Part shown: in pieces, positions 13,184 to 19,533 of the stretch
How the letters are laid out: each line of letters opens with the position of its first letter
Position numbering within the stretch: position 1 is the stretch's first letter
From: JARRNJ01 sp037385045
GTDB taxonomy: Bacteria > Pseudomonadota > Gammaproteobacteria > JASBUN01
Direction: 5' to 3'
Assembly (NCBI GenBank): GCA_037385045.1
Contig: JARRNJ010000043.1
Span: 1-19,533, forward strand
Length of the DNA stretch: 19,533 nt
The notes under the pieces: model-generated
What the model saw: only the letters and a program-made list of their open reading frames with translations
What the model was told of the DNA's origin: nothing
The model's database searches: none
Position numbers and translations under genes: made by a program

Positions 13184-14056
13184 CTAGGCCCGGACTCGCC
13201 ATGCGCCCGCGTCCCGGTGCAGCCAGCGATCCCCGGCCCACACGGGCGTGCAAGTCTCGGGCAGTGCCGGCAGGCGGCCCATTTCGATCCATGGATCCTC
13301 CGGGCCGTGGTAGTCGGACCCGCACGACGCCAGCAGGCCGAAACCCTTGGCGTACCCCGCCATGGCCAGGATCTCCTGCGGCGAGTGGCTGCCGGTGACC
13401 ACTTCCAGGCCCTCGCCGCCAGTGTCGCGGAATTCGCCCAGCAGACCCCGCAACTTGGTGGCGGTCAAACCATAACGGGCCGGATGGGCGATCACCGCCA
13501 TGCCTCCGGCACCCCGGATCCAGGCCACGGCATCGGCCAGCGAGGCCCACTGCCCCGGCACATAACCCGGTTTGTCTTTGACAAGAAAACGCTTGAACAC
13601 GTCGCGCAATTGCCGCGCGTGTCCGGCCCCGACCAGGAACCGGGCGAAATGGGTGCGCCCGACGATGGCGCCGCCGGCGTAACGCCGGGCGCCTTCCTCG
13701 GCGCCGGGAATACCCGCCTTGTCCAACCGCCGGGCGATCTCCTGCGCCCGCCACCGGCGAAACGCACGCAGCCCGGCCAACCCCCGCTGCAGGGGCTCGT
13801 CAGCCGGATCCACATTCACGCCCACGATGTGCACCGTGCGACGGTTCCAGGTCACGGAGATCTCGACGCCGGGCACCAGGAGCACCCCGCAGGCCCGCGC
13901 GGCCGCCGACGCCTGTGCCACGCCCGCGGTGGTATCGTGGTCCGTGAGCGCCAACACATCCACGCCCTTGCTCCGGGCGTGTCGTACCAGTTCCTCAGGC
14001 TCCAGGGTGCCGTCGGACGCGGTGGAATGGCAATGCAGATCGTAGTTCAGCGGCAT
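13184..14056 (-). CDS. rnm: PHP-domain phosphoesterase RNase AM (YciV/Rnm, 3',5'-nucleoside bisphosphate phosphatase)
   Basis: A 290-residue PHP-family metal-dependent phosphoesterase. Metal ligands are seen in order: DLHCHSTASDG (His8, His10, Asp15), TDHDT (His40), VPGVEIS (Glu65), VHIVG (His76), GRTHFARF, AHPARY and the final CGSDYHG. Enterobacterial YciV removes short RNA oligomers 5' to 3', matures 5' ends of 5S and 23S rRNA, and can hydrolyse 3',5'-nucleotide bisphosphates. The ORF could open 16 codons earlier, but homology begins at MPLNYDLHCHS. No ribosome binding site precedes this ATG; instead promoter elements end 7 bases upstream (see promoter), implying a leaderless mRNA. It is divergent from yciB. 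Confidence 0.92.
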   Translation of the reverse strand: MPLNYDLHCHSTASDGTLEPEELVRHARSKGVDVLALTDHDTTAGVAQASAAARACGVLLVPGVEISVTWNRRTVHIVGVNVDPADEPLQRGLAGLRAFRRWRAQEIARRLDKAGIPGAEEGARRYAGGAIVGRTHFARFLVGAGHARQLRDVFKRFLVKDKPGYVPGQWASLADAVAWIRGAGGMAVIAHPARYGLTATKLRGLLGEFRDTGGEGLEVVTGSHSPQEILAMAGYAKGFGLLASCGSDYHGPEDPWIEMGRLPALPETCTPVWAGDRWLHRDAGAWRVRA

Positions 14057-14063
14057 GGCGCGC

Positions 14064-14092
14064 ATTCTAGCGTATGCGGGTCGGTTTGTCCC
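14064..14092 (-). promoter_or_regulatory. candidate sigma-70 promoter for rnm, leaderless geometry
   Basis: On the minus strand TAGAAT (14069 to 14064, five of six matches) is preceded after 17 bases by GGGACA (14092 to 14087, four of six). The -10 element ends 7 bases before the ATG at 14056, so the start of transcription would fall at the A of the start codon. Confidence 0.5.
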
Positions 14093-14199
14093 CGCACGCC
14101 GCACACCGGGGCGCCGCCACCGCCGGCGGGCTTGATTCTGGCCCGGAGGTACGCCACATTAGGCACATCGGGTCGCCGCCGGCGCGCCTGGGCACAACA

Positions 14200-14219
14200 G
14201 GACGGATGCGGGTTCGTCC
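14200..14219 (+). other. hairpin upstream of yciB
   Basis: GGACGGA (14200-14206) pairs with TTCGTCC (14213-14219), including one G-T pair, around a 6-base loop. It ends 16 bases before the yciB ATG. The 14057-14235 gap otherwise holds only the rnm promoter and GC-rich sequence. No clear ribosome binding site precedes yciB, so the structure may matter for its translation, but this is speculative. Confidence 0.3.
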
Positions 14220-14235
14220 GCGTGGTTGGAATCCA

Positions 14236-14805
14236 ATGAAATTTCTGTTTGATTTTTTCCCCATCATCGTCTTCTACGCCGCCTACAAGCTCAGCGGCGA
14301 TGACATCTTCGTGGCCACCGGGGCGGCGATCGTGGCGACGTTCCTGCAGGTTGGCTACTCATACTGGAAATTCCGCCGCGTGGAGAGGATGCACGTCATC
14401 ACCGCCCTACTGCTCCTGGTGTTCGGCGGGCTGACCATAGCGCTTCACGATCCGGCGTTCATCAAGTGGAAGGTGAGCGTGGTGAACTGGCTGTTCGGGC
14501 TGGTGTTCCTGGGAAGCCATTTCGTCGGCGACAGGACCATCATGGAGCGCATGATGAGCGCCAACGTGACCGTTTCCAAACCGGTGTGGTTCCGCCTCAA
14601 CATGAGCTGGGTGGTATTCTTCATCGCAATCGGGTTCCTCAATCTGTATGTATTCAAGCACTACACCGAGAATACCTGGGTCAATTTCAAGATGTACGGC
14701 ATGATGGGGTTGACCGTCGTGCTGGTAATCGGCCAGGCGTTCTATCTCGCGCGCCATATCAAGCCCGAAGAGCAACCGGAAGACTCTGTGGAAGGTGAAC
14801 AGTGA
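14236..14805 (+). CDS. yciB: inner membrane-spanning protein YciB (septation protein A / IspZ family)
   Basis: A 189-residue polytopic protein with five predicted helices, beginning MKFLFDFFPIIVFYAAYKLSG and containing IVATFLQVGYSYW, GGLTIALHDPAFIKWKVSVVNWLFG, GDRTIMERMM and ENTWVNFKMYG. These are the conserved landmarks of YciB. In E. coli YciB links cell division and elongation proteins at the inner membrane and affects envelope properties; in Shigella it is called IspZ. The ORF opens upstream, but the homologous start is ATG at 14236. The stop overlaps the next start (TGATG), so it is coupled to yciI. The yciB-yciI-bolA-parvulin order recurs in gammaproteobacteria. Confidence 0.94.
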   Translation: MKFLFDFFPIIVFYAAYKLSGDDIFVATGAAIVATFLQVGYSYWKFRRVERMHVITALLLLVFGGLTIALHDPAFIKWKVSVVNWLFGLVFLGSHFVGDRTIMERMMSANVTVSKPVWFRLNMSWVVFFIAIGFLNLYVFKHYTENTWVNFKMYGMMGLTVVLVIGQAFYLARHIKPEEQPEDSVEGEQ

Positions 14806-15104
14806 TGTTGTACGCCATCATCGCCCAGGACCGTGAACACAGTCTCGAGCAGCGCCGGCAGGCGCGCCCGGCCCATCTGGAACGATTGGAGCAACTCAAG
14901 GCGCAGGGCCGGCTGGTGCTGGCCGGCCCCCACCCCGCCATCGACAGTGAAGACCCCGGCGATGCGGGCTTCACCGGCAGCCTGGTGGTCGCCGAGTTTG
15001 CATCGATCGAGGACGCCCGTGCCTGGGCCGATACCGATCCTTACGTCGCTGCCGGGGTGTATACCGATGTGATTGTCAAACCGTTCAAAAAGGTCCTTCC
15101 GTAA
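14805..15104 (+). CDS. yciI: YciI family protein
   Basis: A 99-residue ferredoxin-like alpha/beta barrel protein of the YCII family. Typical features are MLYAIIAQD at the start, His24 in ARPAHLERLEQL, GRLVLAGPHPA (36-45), the GSLVVAEFASIEDARAW segment and DPYVAAGVY with Asp78. The His/Asp pair is thought to form an active site in family members, but the reaction is not known. I chose ATG at 14805, which overlaps the yciB stop by one base with GAAGGTG upstream, instead of the GTG one codon earlier. The stop overlaps the bolA start (TAATG). Confidence 0.92.
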   Translation: MLYAIIAQDREHSLEQRRQARPAHLERLEQLKAQGRLVLAGPHPAIDSEDPGDAGFTGSLVVAEFASIEDARAWADTDPYVAAGVYTDVIVKPFKKVLP

Positions 15105-15388
15105 TGAGTCGACCCGAACGCGTGGAGTTGATCCGCGAGCGCCTCAGTGCGGCTCTGCATCCCGAGGCCCTGGATATCGTCGATGAAAGCCACAGGCACG
15201 CCGGGCACGCGGGGGCCAGGAGCGGCGGCGGCCATTTCAAGGTGAAAATCACCGCCGACGCGTTTGCAGGCAAAACCCTGATCCAGCGTCACCGTCTCGT
15301 TTATGATGCGCTGGGTGATGCCATGCAAAAGGAAATTCACGCCCTGAGCATCGACGCGAAATCCCCTGCCGAACGCTCTGGCGCCTGA
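15104..15388 (+). CDS. bolA: BolA family protein
   Basis: A 94-residue BolA-like protein. The core is HFKVKITADAFAGKTLIQRHRLVYDAL, with the conserved FKV strand and the invariant His in the EIHALSIDAKSP helix-strand end (His79). BolA proteins bind monothiol glutaredoxins and [2Fe-2S] clusters, and E. coli BolA also acts on morphology genes. The loop before the core (ESHRHAGHAG) is His-rich and can supply a cluster ligand in BolA types. The start overlaps the yciI stop by one base, and the parvulin gene follows after 8 bases, so all four genes are likely one transcript. Confidence 0.92.
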   Translation: MSRPERVELIRERLSAALHPEALDIVDESHRHAGHAGARSGGGHFKVKITADAFAGKTLIQRHRLVYDALGDAMQKEIHALSIDAKSPAERSGA

Positions 15389-15396
15389 TCCGCGCG

Positions 15397-16287
15397 ATGG
15401 CCGCAGTACAACGACTGCTCCTCGGCTCCCTGCTGACGCTGACATTGACCGTCGGCGGCTGCGACCGCCTGCCCGGCGGAACAACGAGCCAGGCGCCCAG
15501 CCCGGCCGATCAGGCCGCCAAAACGAAGCTGCCCGCCGATACATTGGCCGTGGTCAACGGCCAACCCATCAGCAAACCGATGCTTGAGCTTTATCGCGAG
15601 GGACGGGCCGCTGATCATCCGCACGATGCGAAACCCACGCAGCAGGAACTGCTGCACGAATACGTCAATCTGATCCTGCTCGCCCAGACCGCGGCCCGGG
15701 ACGGGTTGGCGAAACATCCCGATGTGGCCCGCAAGCTGGCCTACCAGCGCACCAACCTGTTGGCGGGCAGCCTGATTGAACAAATGCTCACGGACATGCG
15801 CATCAGCGACGCGGAAATCCAGCAGGAGTATGACCGACAAATCAAGGCCGAACCCCAACGAGAGTACAAGGCCCGCAACATTCTCGTCACCAAGCGCGCC
15901 CAGGCCGAGCAGGTGATCGACTCCTTGAACAAGGGTGCCGATTTCGCCACCCTCGCGCGCAAGTACTCCATCGGACCCGCCGCCTCCGCCGGCGGCGCAT
16001 TGCAGTGGTTCCAGCCCCGCAACGTGCTGCCCGCCTTCGCCCACGGCGTAGCGCAACTGCACAAGGGCGAGTACACCAAGACACCCATCAAGACCCGCTA
16101 TGGCTGGAACGTGGTGCTGCTGGAAGACTACCGCGAGCTTCCACCCCCACCGCTCGACCGCGTCAGGCAGCGCATCCGGGTCGAACTGGCACGCAAACGT
16201 CTCGACGCCTATATGGACAAGCTGCGCGGCAAAGCGGACATACACATCATCGAGCCGGCGTCCGGGCAGGCGCAGCACGACAAGTGA
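15397..16287 (+). CDS. parvulin-type peptidyl-prolyl isomerase lipoprotein with altered active site
   Basis: A 296-residue SurA/PpiC-like protein. The signal peptide ends in a lipobox VGGC with the lipidated Cys22. Asp23 at position +2 is the classical signal for inner-membrane retention in E. coli. An N-terminal SurA-like helical domain (about 50-145, starting VVNGQPISK) precedes one parvulin domain (about 157-245). The usual AxHIL motif reads ARNIL (Asn161) and the usual GWH or GYH near the domain end reads YGWNVV (Asn238), so both conserved active-site histidines are Asn. GGDLGWF is GGALQWF. The fold is clearly intact, but isomerase activity is doubtful; a periplasmic chaperone role facing the inner membrane is plausible. 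It converges on the GGDEF-EAL gene with 21 bases between them. Confidence 0.88.
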   Translation: MAAVQRLLLGSLLTLTLTVGGCDRLPGGTTSQAPSPADQAAKTKLPADTLAVVNGQPISKPMLELYREGRAADHPHDAKPTQQELLHEYVNLILLAQTAARDGLAKHPDVARKLAYQRTNLLAGSLIEQMLTDMRISDAEIQQEYDRQIKAEPQREYKARNILVTKRAQAEQVIDSLNKGADFATLARKYSIGPAASAGGALQWFQPRNVLPAFAHGVAQLHKGEYTKTPIKTRYGWNVVLLEDYRELPPPPLDRVRQRIRVELARKRLDAYMDKLRGKADIHIIEPASGQAQHDK

Positions 16288-16308
16288 CGGGCAGGTCCGC
16301 AGCAGCGG

Positions 16309-18267
16309 CTACGACACCTCATCGAGCGACAACGCTGCTTCAAGGGGTTGCGGTTCGCTGAGCAAGTGGCCCTGGCCATAGTCCACGCCGATGTCCCTGA
16401 GCTTCTGCAGAATGTCGGGGTCTTCCACGGCCTCGGCGATGGTCTTCAGTCCGACCACGTGACCGATGTGATTCACCGAGCCCACCACGGCGAAATCCAC
16501 CGGATCATAGGCCATGTCCCTGACGAAACTGCCGTCGATCTTCAGGTAGTCCACGGTCAGGTTCTTGAGATAGGCAAACGAACTCACGCCGGTGCCGAAA
16601 TCGTCCAGTGCGAACTGGCACCCCTTGCCGCGAAACAGCGAGATGAAATTGACCGCCTGGGCGAGATTGGAAATGGCGGCCGTTTCGGTGATCTCAAAAA
16701 TAATTGACGGCGGCAGATCGGGGTAATCATCGAACTGCCCGCGCACGTACTCCAGGGTGCGGTCGTCTCCCAGGGACTGGCCGGAGAGATTGATGGCGAA
16801 GCGTTTGATCGGCAGCGAAGGATTGTCCCGCCGCCTGCGCACGTAACCGCTGATCAGCGCGAATGCATTGGTCATCACCCAGCGGTCGAGGTCGGCGATC
16901 ATGTTGTAGCGTTCCGCGGCGCGGATGTACTCCATCGGCAGCACCAGCTGACCGGAATCGTCCACCATGCGCAGCAGGATCTCGAAGCGTTGCTCGTCGG
17001 AGCCGCCGTCAAACAACGGCAGGATGCGCTGGGCGTAAAGGACGAAGCGCCGTTCCGAGTAAGCCCGGGTGATGCGGTGCACCCATTGCATCTCCCCCTG
17101 GCGTTTCAGCAGCTCCGCATCATCAGCGGTGTAGACATGCACCCGGCCACCGCCTTTCTCCTTGGCCACATAGCATGCCGAGTCGGCAAAGCTCAACAGC
17201 TGGGTAAACGAGCGTGCATCCGCCGATACCGGCACCATGCCGATGCTCACGCCTATCTCGAACGTCTTGCCCTCCCAGGCGAAGCGGAAGCGCTTGACTG
17301 CGGTGATCAACTGCTCCGCGGTCGCCAGCGCTTCGTCGACCGGGCAGTCGTGAAACAGAATGCCAAACTCATCGCCGCCCAGCCGGGCCAGCGAGTCGGT
17401 AGGCCGCACGTGCGGTTTGAGCAGGGCCGCAATCTCCTTGAGCAGCGCGTCGCCGGCGATGTGCCCGCAGGTGTCGTTGACCACCTTGAACTGGTCGAGA
17501 TCGAGGTAGCACAGTACGTTCTGCCCCCCGTGTGCGCGGGCCGACTCGATGGCATGGTTCACGCGCCGCTCGAACTCCCGCCGGCTGACCAGCGCCGTGA
17601 GGTCGTCATGGGCGGCCTGATAGGCCAGCAGGCGCGACATCTCGCGCGCCCGGCTCACGTCCTGAAACACCAGCACGGTGCCGACGATCGATCCCTGGTC
17701 GTCGCGGATCGGTGCCACCGAGAGATCAATCGGCACACGGCGGCCGCCGCGGTGCAGCAGACCCACCTCTCCGGGAAGATTCAAGGCGACGTTCTCCCGC
17801 ACACAGCGCTGGCACATGTTTTCCCGCGGCTCTCCGGTGCGCTCGTCGACGAGCCGCAATACCTGGCCGATCGGCCGGCCCTGGGCATCGCGCAGACGCC
17901 AACCTGTCAGGCGCTCGGCGACCGGATTGAGGTATTCCACCGCCCCGCCGGTACCGGCAGTAATCACTCCATCGGCAATGGAATGCAGCGTCACATCGGC
18001 GCGCTGACGTTCGGCATGGATCGCCTCGCGCGCCTTCCGGCGCGTTTCGGCTACCCGCTGGCGAGTGTTGGCGATGTACAGCACCAGCACCACCGCGAGG
18101 GCCAACGCCAGCAGCGCCAACAGCACCAGGCCGACGACGTCGTTGGGCAGGCCGTCACCGACCGGCTGCGCCGCCGAGGCCGGACGGGAGATCAAGGGCG
18201 TTGTCAAGACCGACGCCGCCCGGATAAGAACGGAAACGCCCAATCTGTCGCGTCTGCGCCCGGTCAT
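16309..18267 (-). CDS. membrane protein with PAS, GGDEF and EAL domains (c-di-GMP turnover)
   Basis: From the ATG at 18267 the product has 652 residues. A signal-like N-terminus ending ASA (29-32) is followed by one strong membrane helix (45-66), a short linker helix, a PAS domain (about 86-205), GGDEF (about 215-380) and EAL (about 395-645). The cyclase motif is intact (GGDEF 297-301) with an RPTD inhibitory site five residues before it. The EAL motif reads EIL at 429-431, a common variant, and the other phosphodiesterase residues are present: Asn493, Glu528 region, Asp555/Asp556 in DDFGTG, Lys577 in LKIDG, Glu612 and Gln632. It may thus make and degrade cyclic di-GMP. An upstream GTG at 18402, three bases after the ligA stop with AAGGGG before it, is an alternative start, but the added 45 residues look non-protein-like. 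It is probably co-transcribed with ligA. Confidence 0.88.
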   Translation of the reverse strand: MTGRRRDRLGVSVLIRAASVLTTPLISRPASAAQPVGDGLPNDVVGLVLLALLALALAVVLVLYIANTRQRVAETRRKAREAIHAERQRADVTLHSIADGVITAGTGGAVEYLNPVAERLTGWRLRDAQGRPIGQVLRLVDERTGEPRENMCQRCVRENVALNLPGEVGLLHRGGRRVPIDLSVAPIRDDQGSIVGTVLVFQDVSRAREMSRLLAYQAAHDDLTALVSRREFERRVNHAIESARAHGGQNVLCYLDLDQFKVVNDTCGHIAGDALLKEIAALLKPHVRPTDSLARLGGDEFGILFHDCPVDEALATAEQLITAVKRFRFAWEGKTFEIGVSIGMVPVSADARSFTQLLSFADSACYVAKEKGGGRVHVYTADDAELLKRQGEMQWVHRITRAYSERRFVLYAQRILPLFDGGSDEQRFEILLRMVDDSGQLVLPMEYIRAAERYNMIADLDRWVMTNAFALISGYVRRRRDNPSLPIKRFAINLSGQSLGDDRTLEYVRGQFDDYPDLPPSIIFEITETAAISNLAQAVNFISLFRGKGCQFALDDFGTGVSSFAYLKNLTVDYLKIDGSFVRDMAYDPVDFAVVGSVNHIGHVVGLKTIAEAVEDPDILQKLRDIGVDYGQGHLLSEPQPLEAALSLDEVS

Positions 18268-18405
18268 GGCCGCCCGCAGGCCCACGCGGAGCGTGAAACG
18301 GGCAGCGCGATGAACCCGGGCAATCCCGCCTGGGGCTCGCCCAACGGGCGATCGATGGCAACCGCAGGTCGGCTGCGCCGGGTTGCGGACAGCTGCCTGC
18401 ACACG

Positions 18406-19533
18406 TCAGCGCCCCTTTTCCAACAGCTCCAGGAAAGCGTCTTCGTCGAGCATTTCGACGCCCAGCCCGCGCGCCTTGTCGGCTTTCGATCCCGGTTCCT
18501 CGCCCACCACCACGTAGTCGGTCTTTCCCGACACGCTGCCCGTGACCTTGGCGCCCAGGGCCTGCAGGCGGTCGCCGGCTTCATCCCGGGTCATGGACGA
18601 CAGCGCACCGGTGAGCACGAAGGTCTTGCCGGCCAATGGGCGGGTGCGCCCGGGCTTCGTTTCGACCGGCTCCCATCGCACGTTATTCCGCAGCTTACGG
18701 ATCACCTCCTGATTGTGCTTCTCCCGGAAAAACCGATACACGCTTTCGGCGACTACGGGGCCGACGTCGGCGACTTGCTGCAGTTCTTCGGTACTCGCTT
18801 TCTGGAGCGGATCGAGGTCACCAAAATGTGCCGCCAGCGCCTGCGCCGTGGCCTCCCCCACGAGCCGGATGCCCAACGCATAGATGAATCGCGGCAGGCT
18901 GGTGGACTTGCTGTTCTCCAACGCGTCGAGGAGATTCCGGGCCGACTTCTCGCCCATGCGCTCCAGGCCCGCGATCTGTTCCAAGGTCAAGCTGTAGAGG
19001 TCGGCGATGTCGCGAATCAGGCCCTTTTCGTCCATCTGCTCGATGAGCTTCTCGCCCAGGCCGTCGATATCCATGGCCCGGCGCGACGCGAAATGCCGGA
19101 TCGCCTCGCGCCGCTGGGCCGCGCAATACAACCCCCCGGTGCAGCGGGCCACCGCCTCGCCCTCCAGGCGCACCACGTCGGAGCCGCACACGGGACATTT
19201 CTCCGGCATTTTGAACTTGCGGGCATGTTTCGGGCGCCGCGAGGTCACCACGCTGACCACCTCCGGAATCACGTCCCCGGCCCGGCGCACGATCACGGTG
19301 TCGCCGATACGCACGTCCTTGCGTTCGATTTCGTCCTGGTTGTGCAGAGTGGCATTGGTCACCGTCACGCCGCCGACCGACACCGGCTCGAGCCGCGCCA
19401 CCGGCGTCACCGCCCCGGTGCGGCCCACCTGCACGTCGATGGCCAGCAGCGTGGTCATTTCCTCCTGGGCCGGAAACTTGTGGGCCAGGGCCCAGCGCGG
19501 CGCCCGGCTGACATAGCCGAGCGTCTCCTGCTG
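18406..19533 (-). CDS. ligA: NAD-dependent DNA ligase LigA, C-terminal part (5' end outside the window)
   Basis: The window's right edge cuts this gene, so 375 C-terminal residues are seen out of about 670 usual. The first visible residues carry the end of the adenylation domain (SRAPRWALAHKFPAQEE). The OB-fold segment follows (VQVGRTGAVTPVARLEPV), then the zinc finger with Cys spaced C-x2-C-x14-C-x5-C, the helix-hairpin-helix region (DIDGLGEKLIEQM, LERMGEKSARNLL, ALGIRLVGEATAQALA), and a C-terminal BRCT domain (GKTFVLTGALSSMTRDEA ... KTDYVVVGEEPGSK). The adenylated lysine lies outside. The enzyme seals nicks in replication and repair using NAD+. All visible motifs are intact. Confidence 0.96.
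   Translation of the reverse strand, partial: QQETLGYVSRAPRWALAHKFPAQEEMTTLLAIDVQVGRTGAVTPVARLEPVSVGGVTVTNATLHNQDEIERKDVRIGDTVIVRRAGDVIPEVVSVVTSRRPKHARKFKMPEKCPVCGSDVVRLEGEAVARCTGGLYCAAQRREAIRHFASRRAMDIDGLGEKLIEQMDEKGLIRDIADLYSLTLEQIAGLERMGEKSARNLLDALENSKSTSLPRFIYALGIRLVGEATAQALAAHFGDLDPLQKASTEELQQVADVGPVVAESVYRFFREKHNQEVIRKLRNNVRWEPVETKPGRTRPLAGKTFVLTGALSSMTRDEAGDRLQALGAKVTGSVSGKTDYVVVGEEPGSKADKARGLGVEMLDEDAFLELLEKGR

Noticed and set aside
1..19533. Mobile element, defence island, phage or biosynthetic cluster
   Set aside because: No transposase, integrase, target-site duplications, tRNA boundary, restriction or toxin genes are visible; gene order and composition look like core chromosome throughout.

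Overview
This is a GC-rich (roughly 60-65% by eye), gene-dense stretch of a gammaproteobacterial chromosome. It is essentially all core housekeeping genes. Three things point to Gammaproteobacteria: ubiG, a Gph/MupP-type phosphatase and a YciK-type dehydrogenase close together; the rnm(yciV)-yciO ... trpS-scpA-scpB-rluB run; and the yciB-yciI-bolA-parvulin run. A squalene/phytoene-synthase relative and a tandem thioredoxin lipo/periplasmic-type protein would fit Chromatiales-like or Ectothiorhodospira-like sulfur bacteria, but that is inference. I see no rRNA, tRNA, insertion sequence, phage, CRISPR array or toxin-antitoxin module.

Layout. (1) Plus strand 104-5149: a small DUF4282-like membrane protein, a GC-rich hairpin, then ubiG (ubiquinone), gph/mupP-like HAD phosphatase, rmuC, a squalene/phytoene synthase homologue with broken catalytic motifs, and a YciK-type SDR. 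(2) A convergent tandem-thioredoxin gene (minus) shares an AT-rich, hairpin-rich intergenic region with a divergent GGDEF diguanylate cyclase (plus). (3) Minus strand 7518-14056, read from right to left: rnm, yciO, a small two-helix membrane protein, a terminator, then a fresh promoter for a site-2 protease, trpS, scpA, scpB and rluB. scpB carries a 12-bp tandem repeat. (4) Plus strand 14236-16287: yciB, yciI, bolA and a parvulin lipoprotein, tightly packed with 1-nt overlaps. (5) Minus strand 16309-19533: ligA (5' part outside the window) followed by a membrane GGDEF-EAL protein.

How the genes work together. The scpA-scpB pair makes the kleisin and winged-helix partners of SMC for chromosome segregation, rluB modifies 23S rRNA, and trpS charges tRNA-Trp. 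yciB and its neighbours act at the envelope. Two separate c-di-GMP enzymes lie in the window, one a synthase and one with both synthase and phosphodiesterase domains.

I found no convincing new multi-gene system. The most interesting signals are molecular oddities in ordinary-looking genes: a prenyl-synthase relative missing the first aspartate motif; a parvulin lipoprotein in which both active-site histidines read as asparagine; an SDR that has lost the usual serine; a TrpRS with an iron-sulfur-type cysteine pattern; promoters placed so that the transcripts of rnm and the site-2 protease would be leaderless; an expanding 12-bp repeat in the ScpB tail; and a structured divergent intergenic region.
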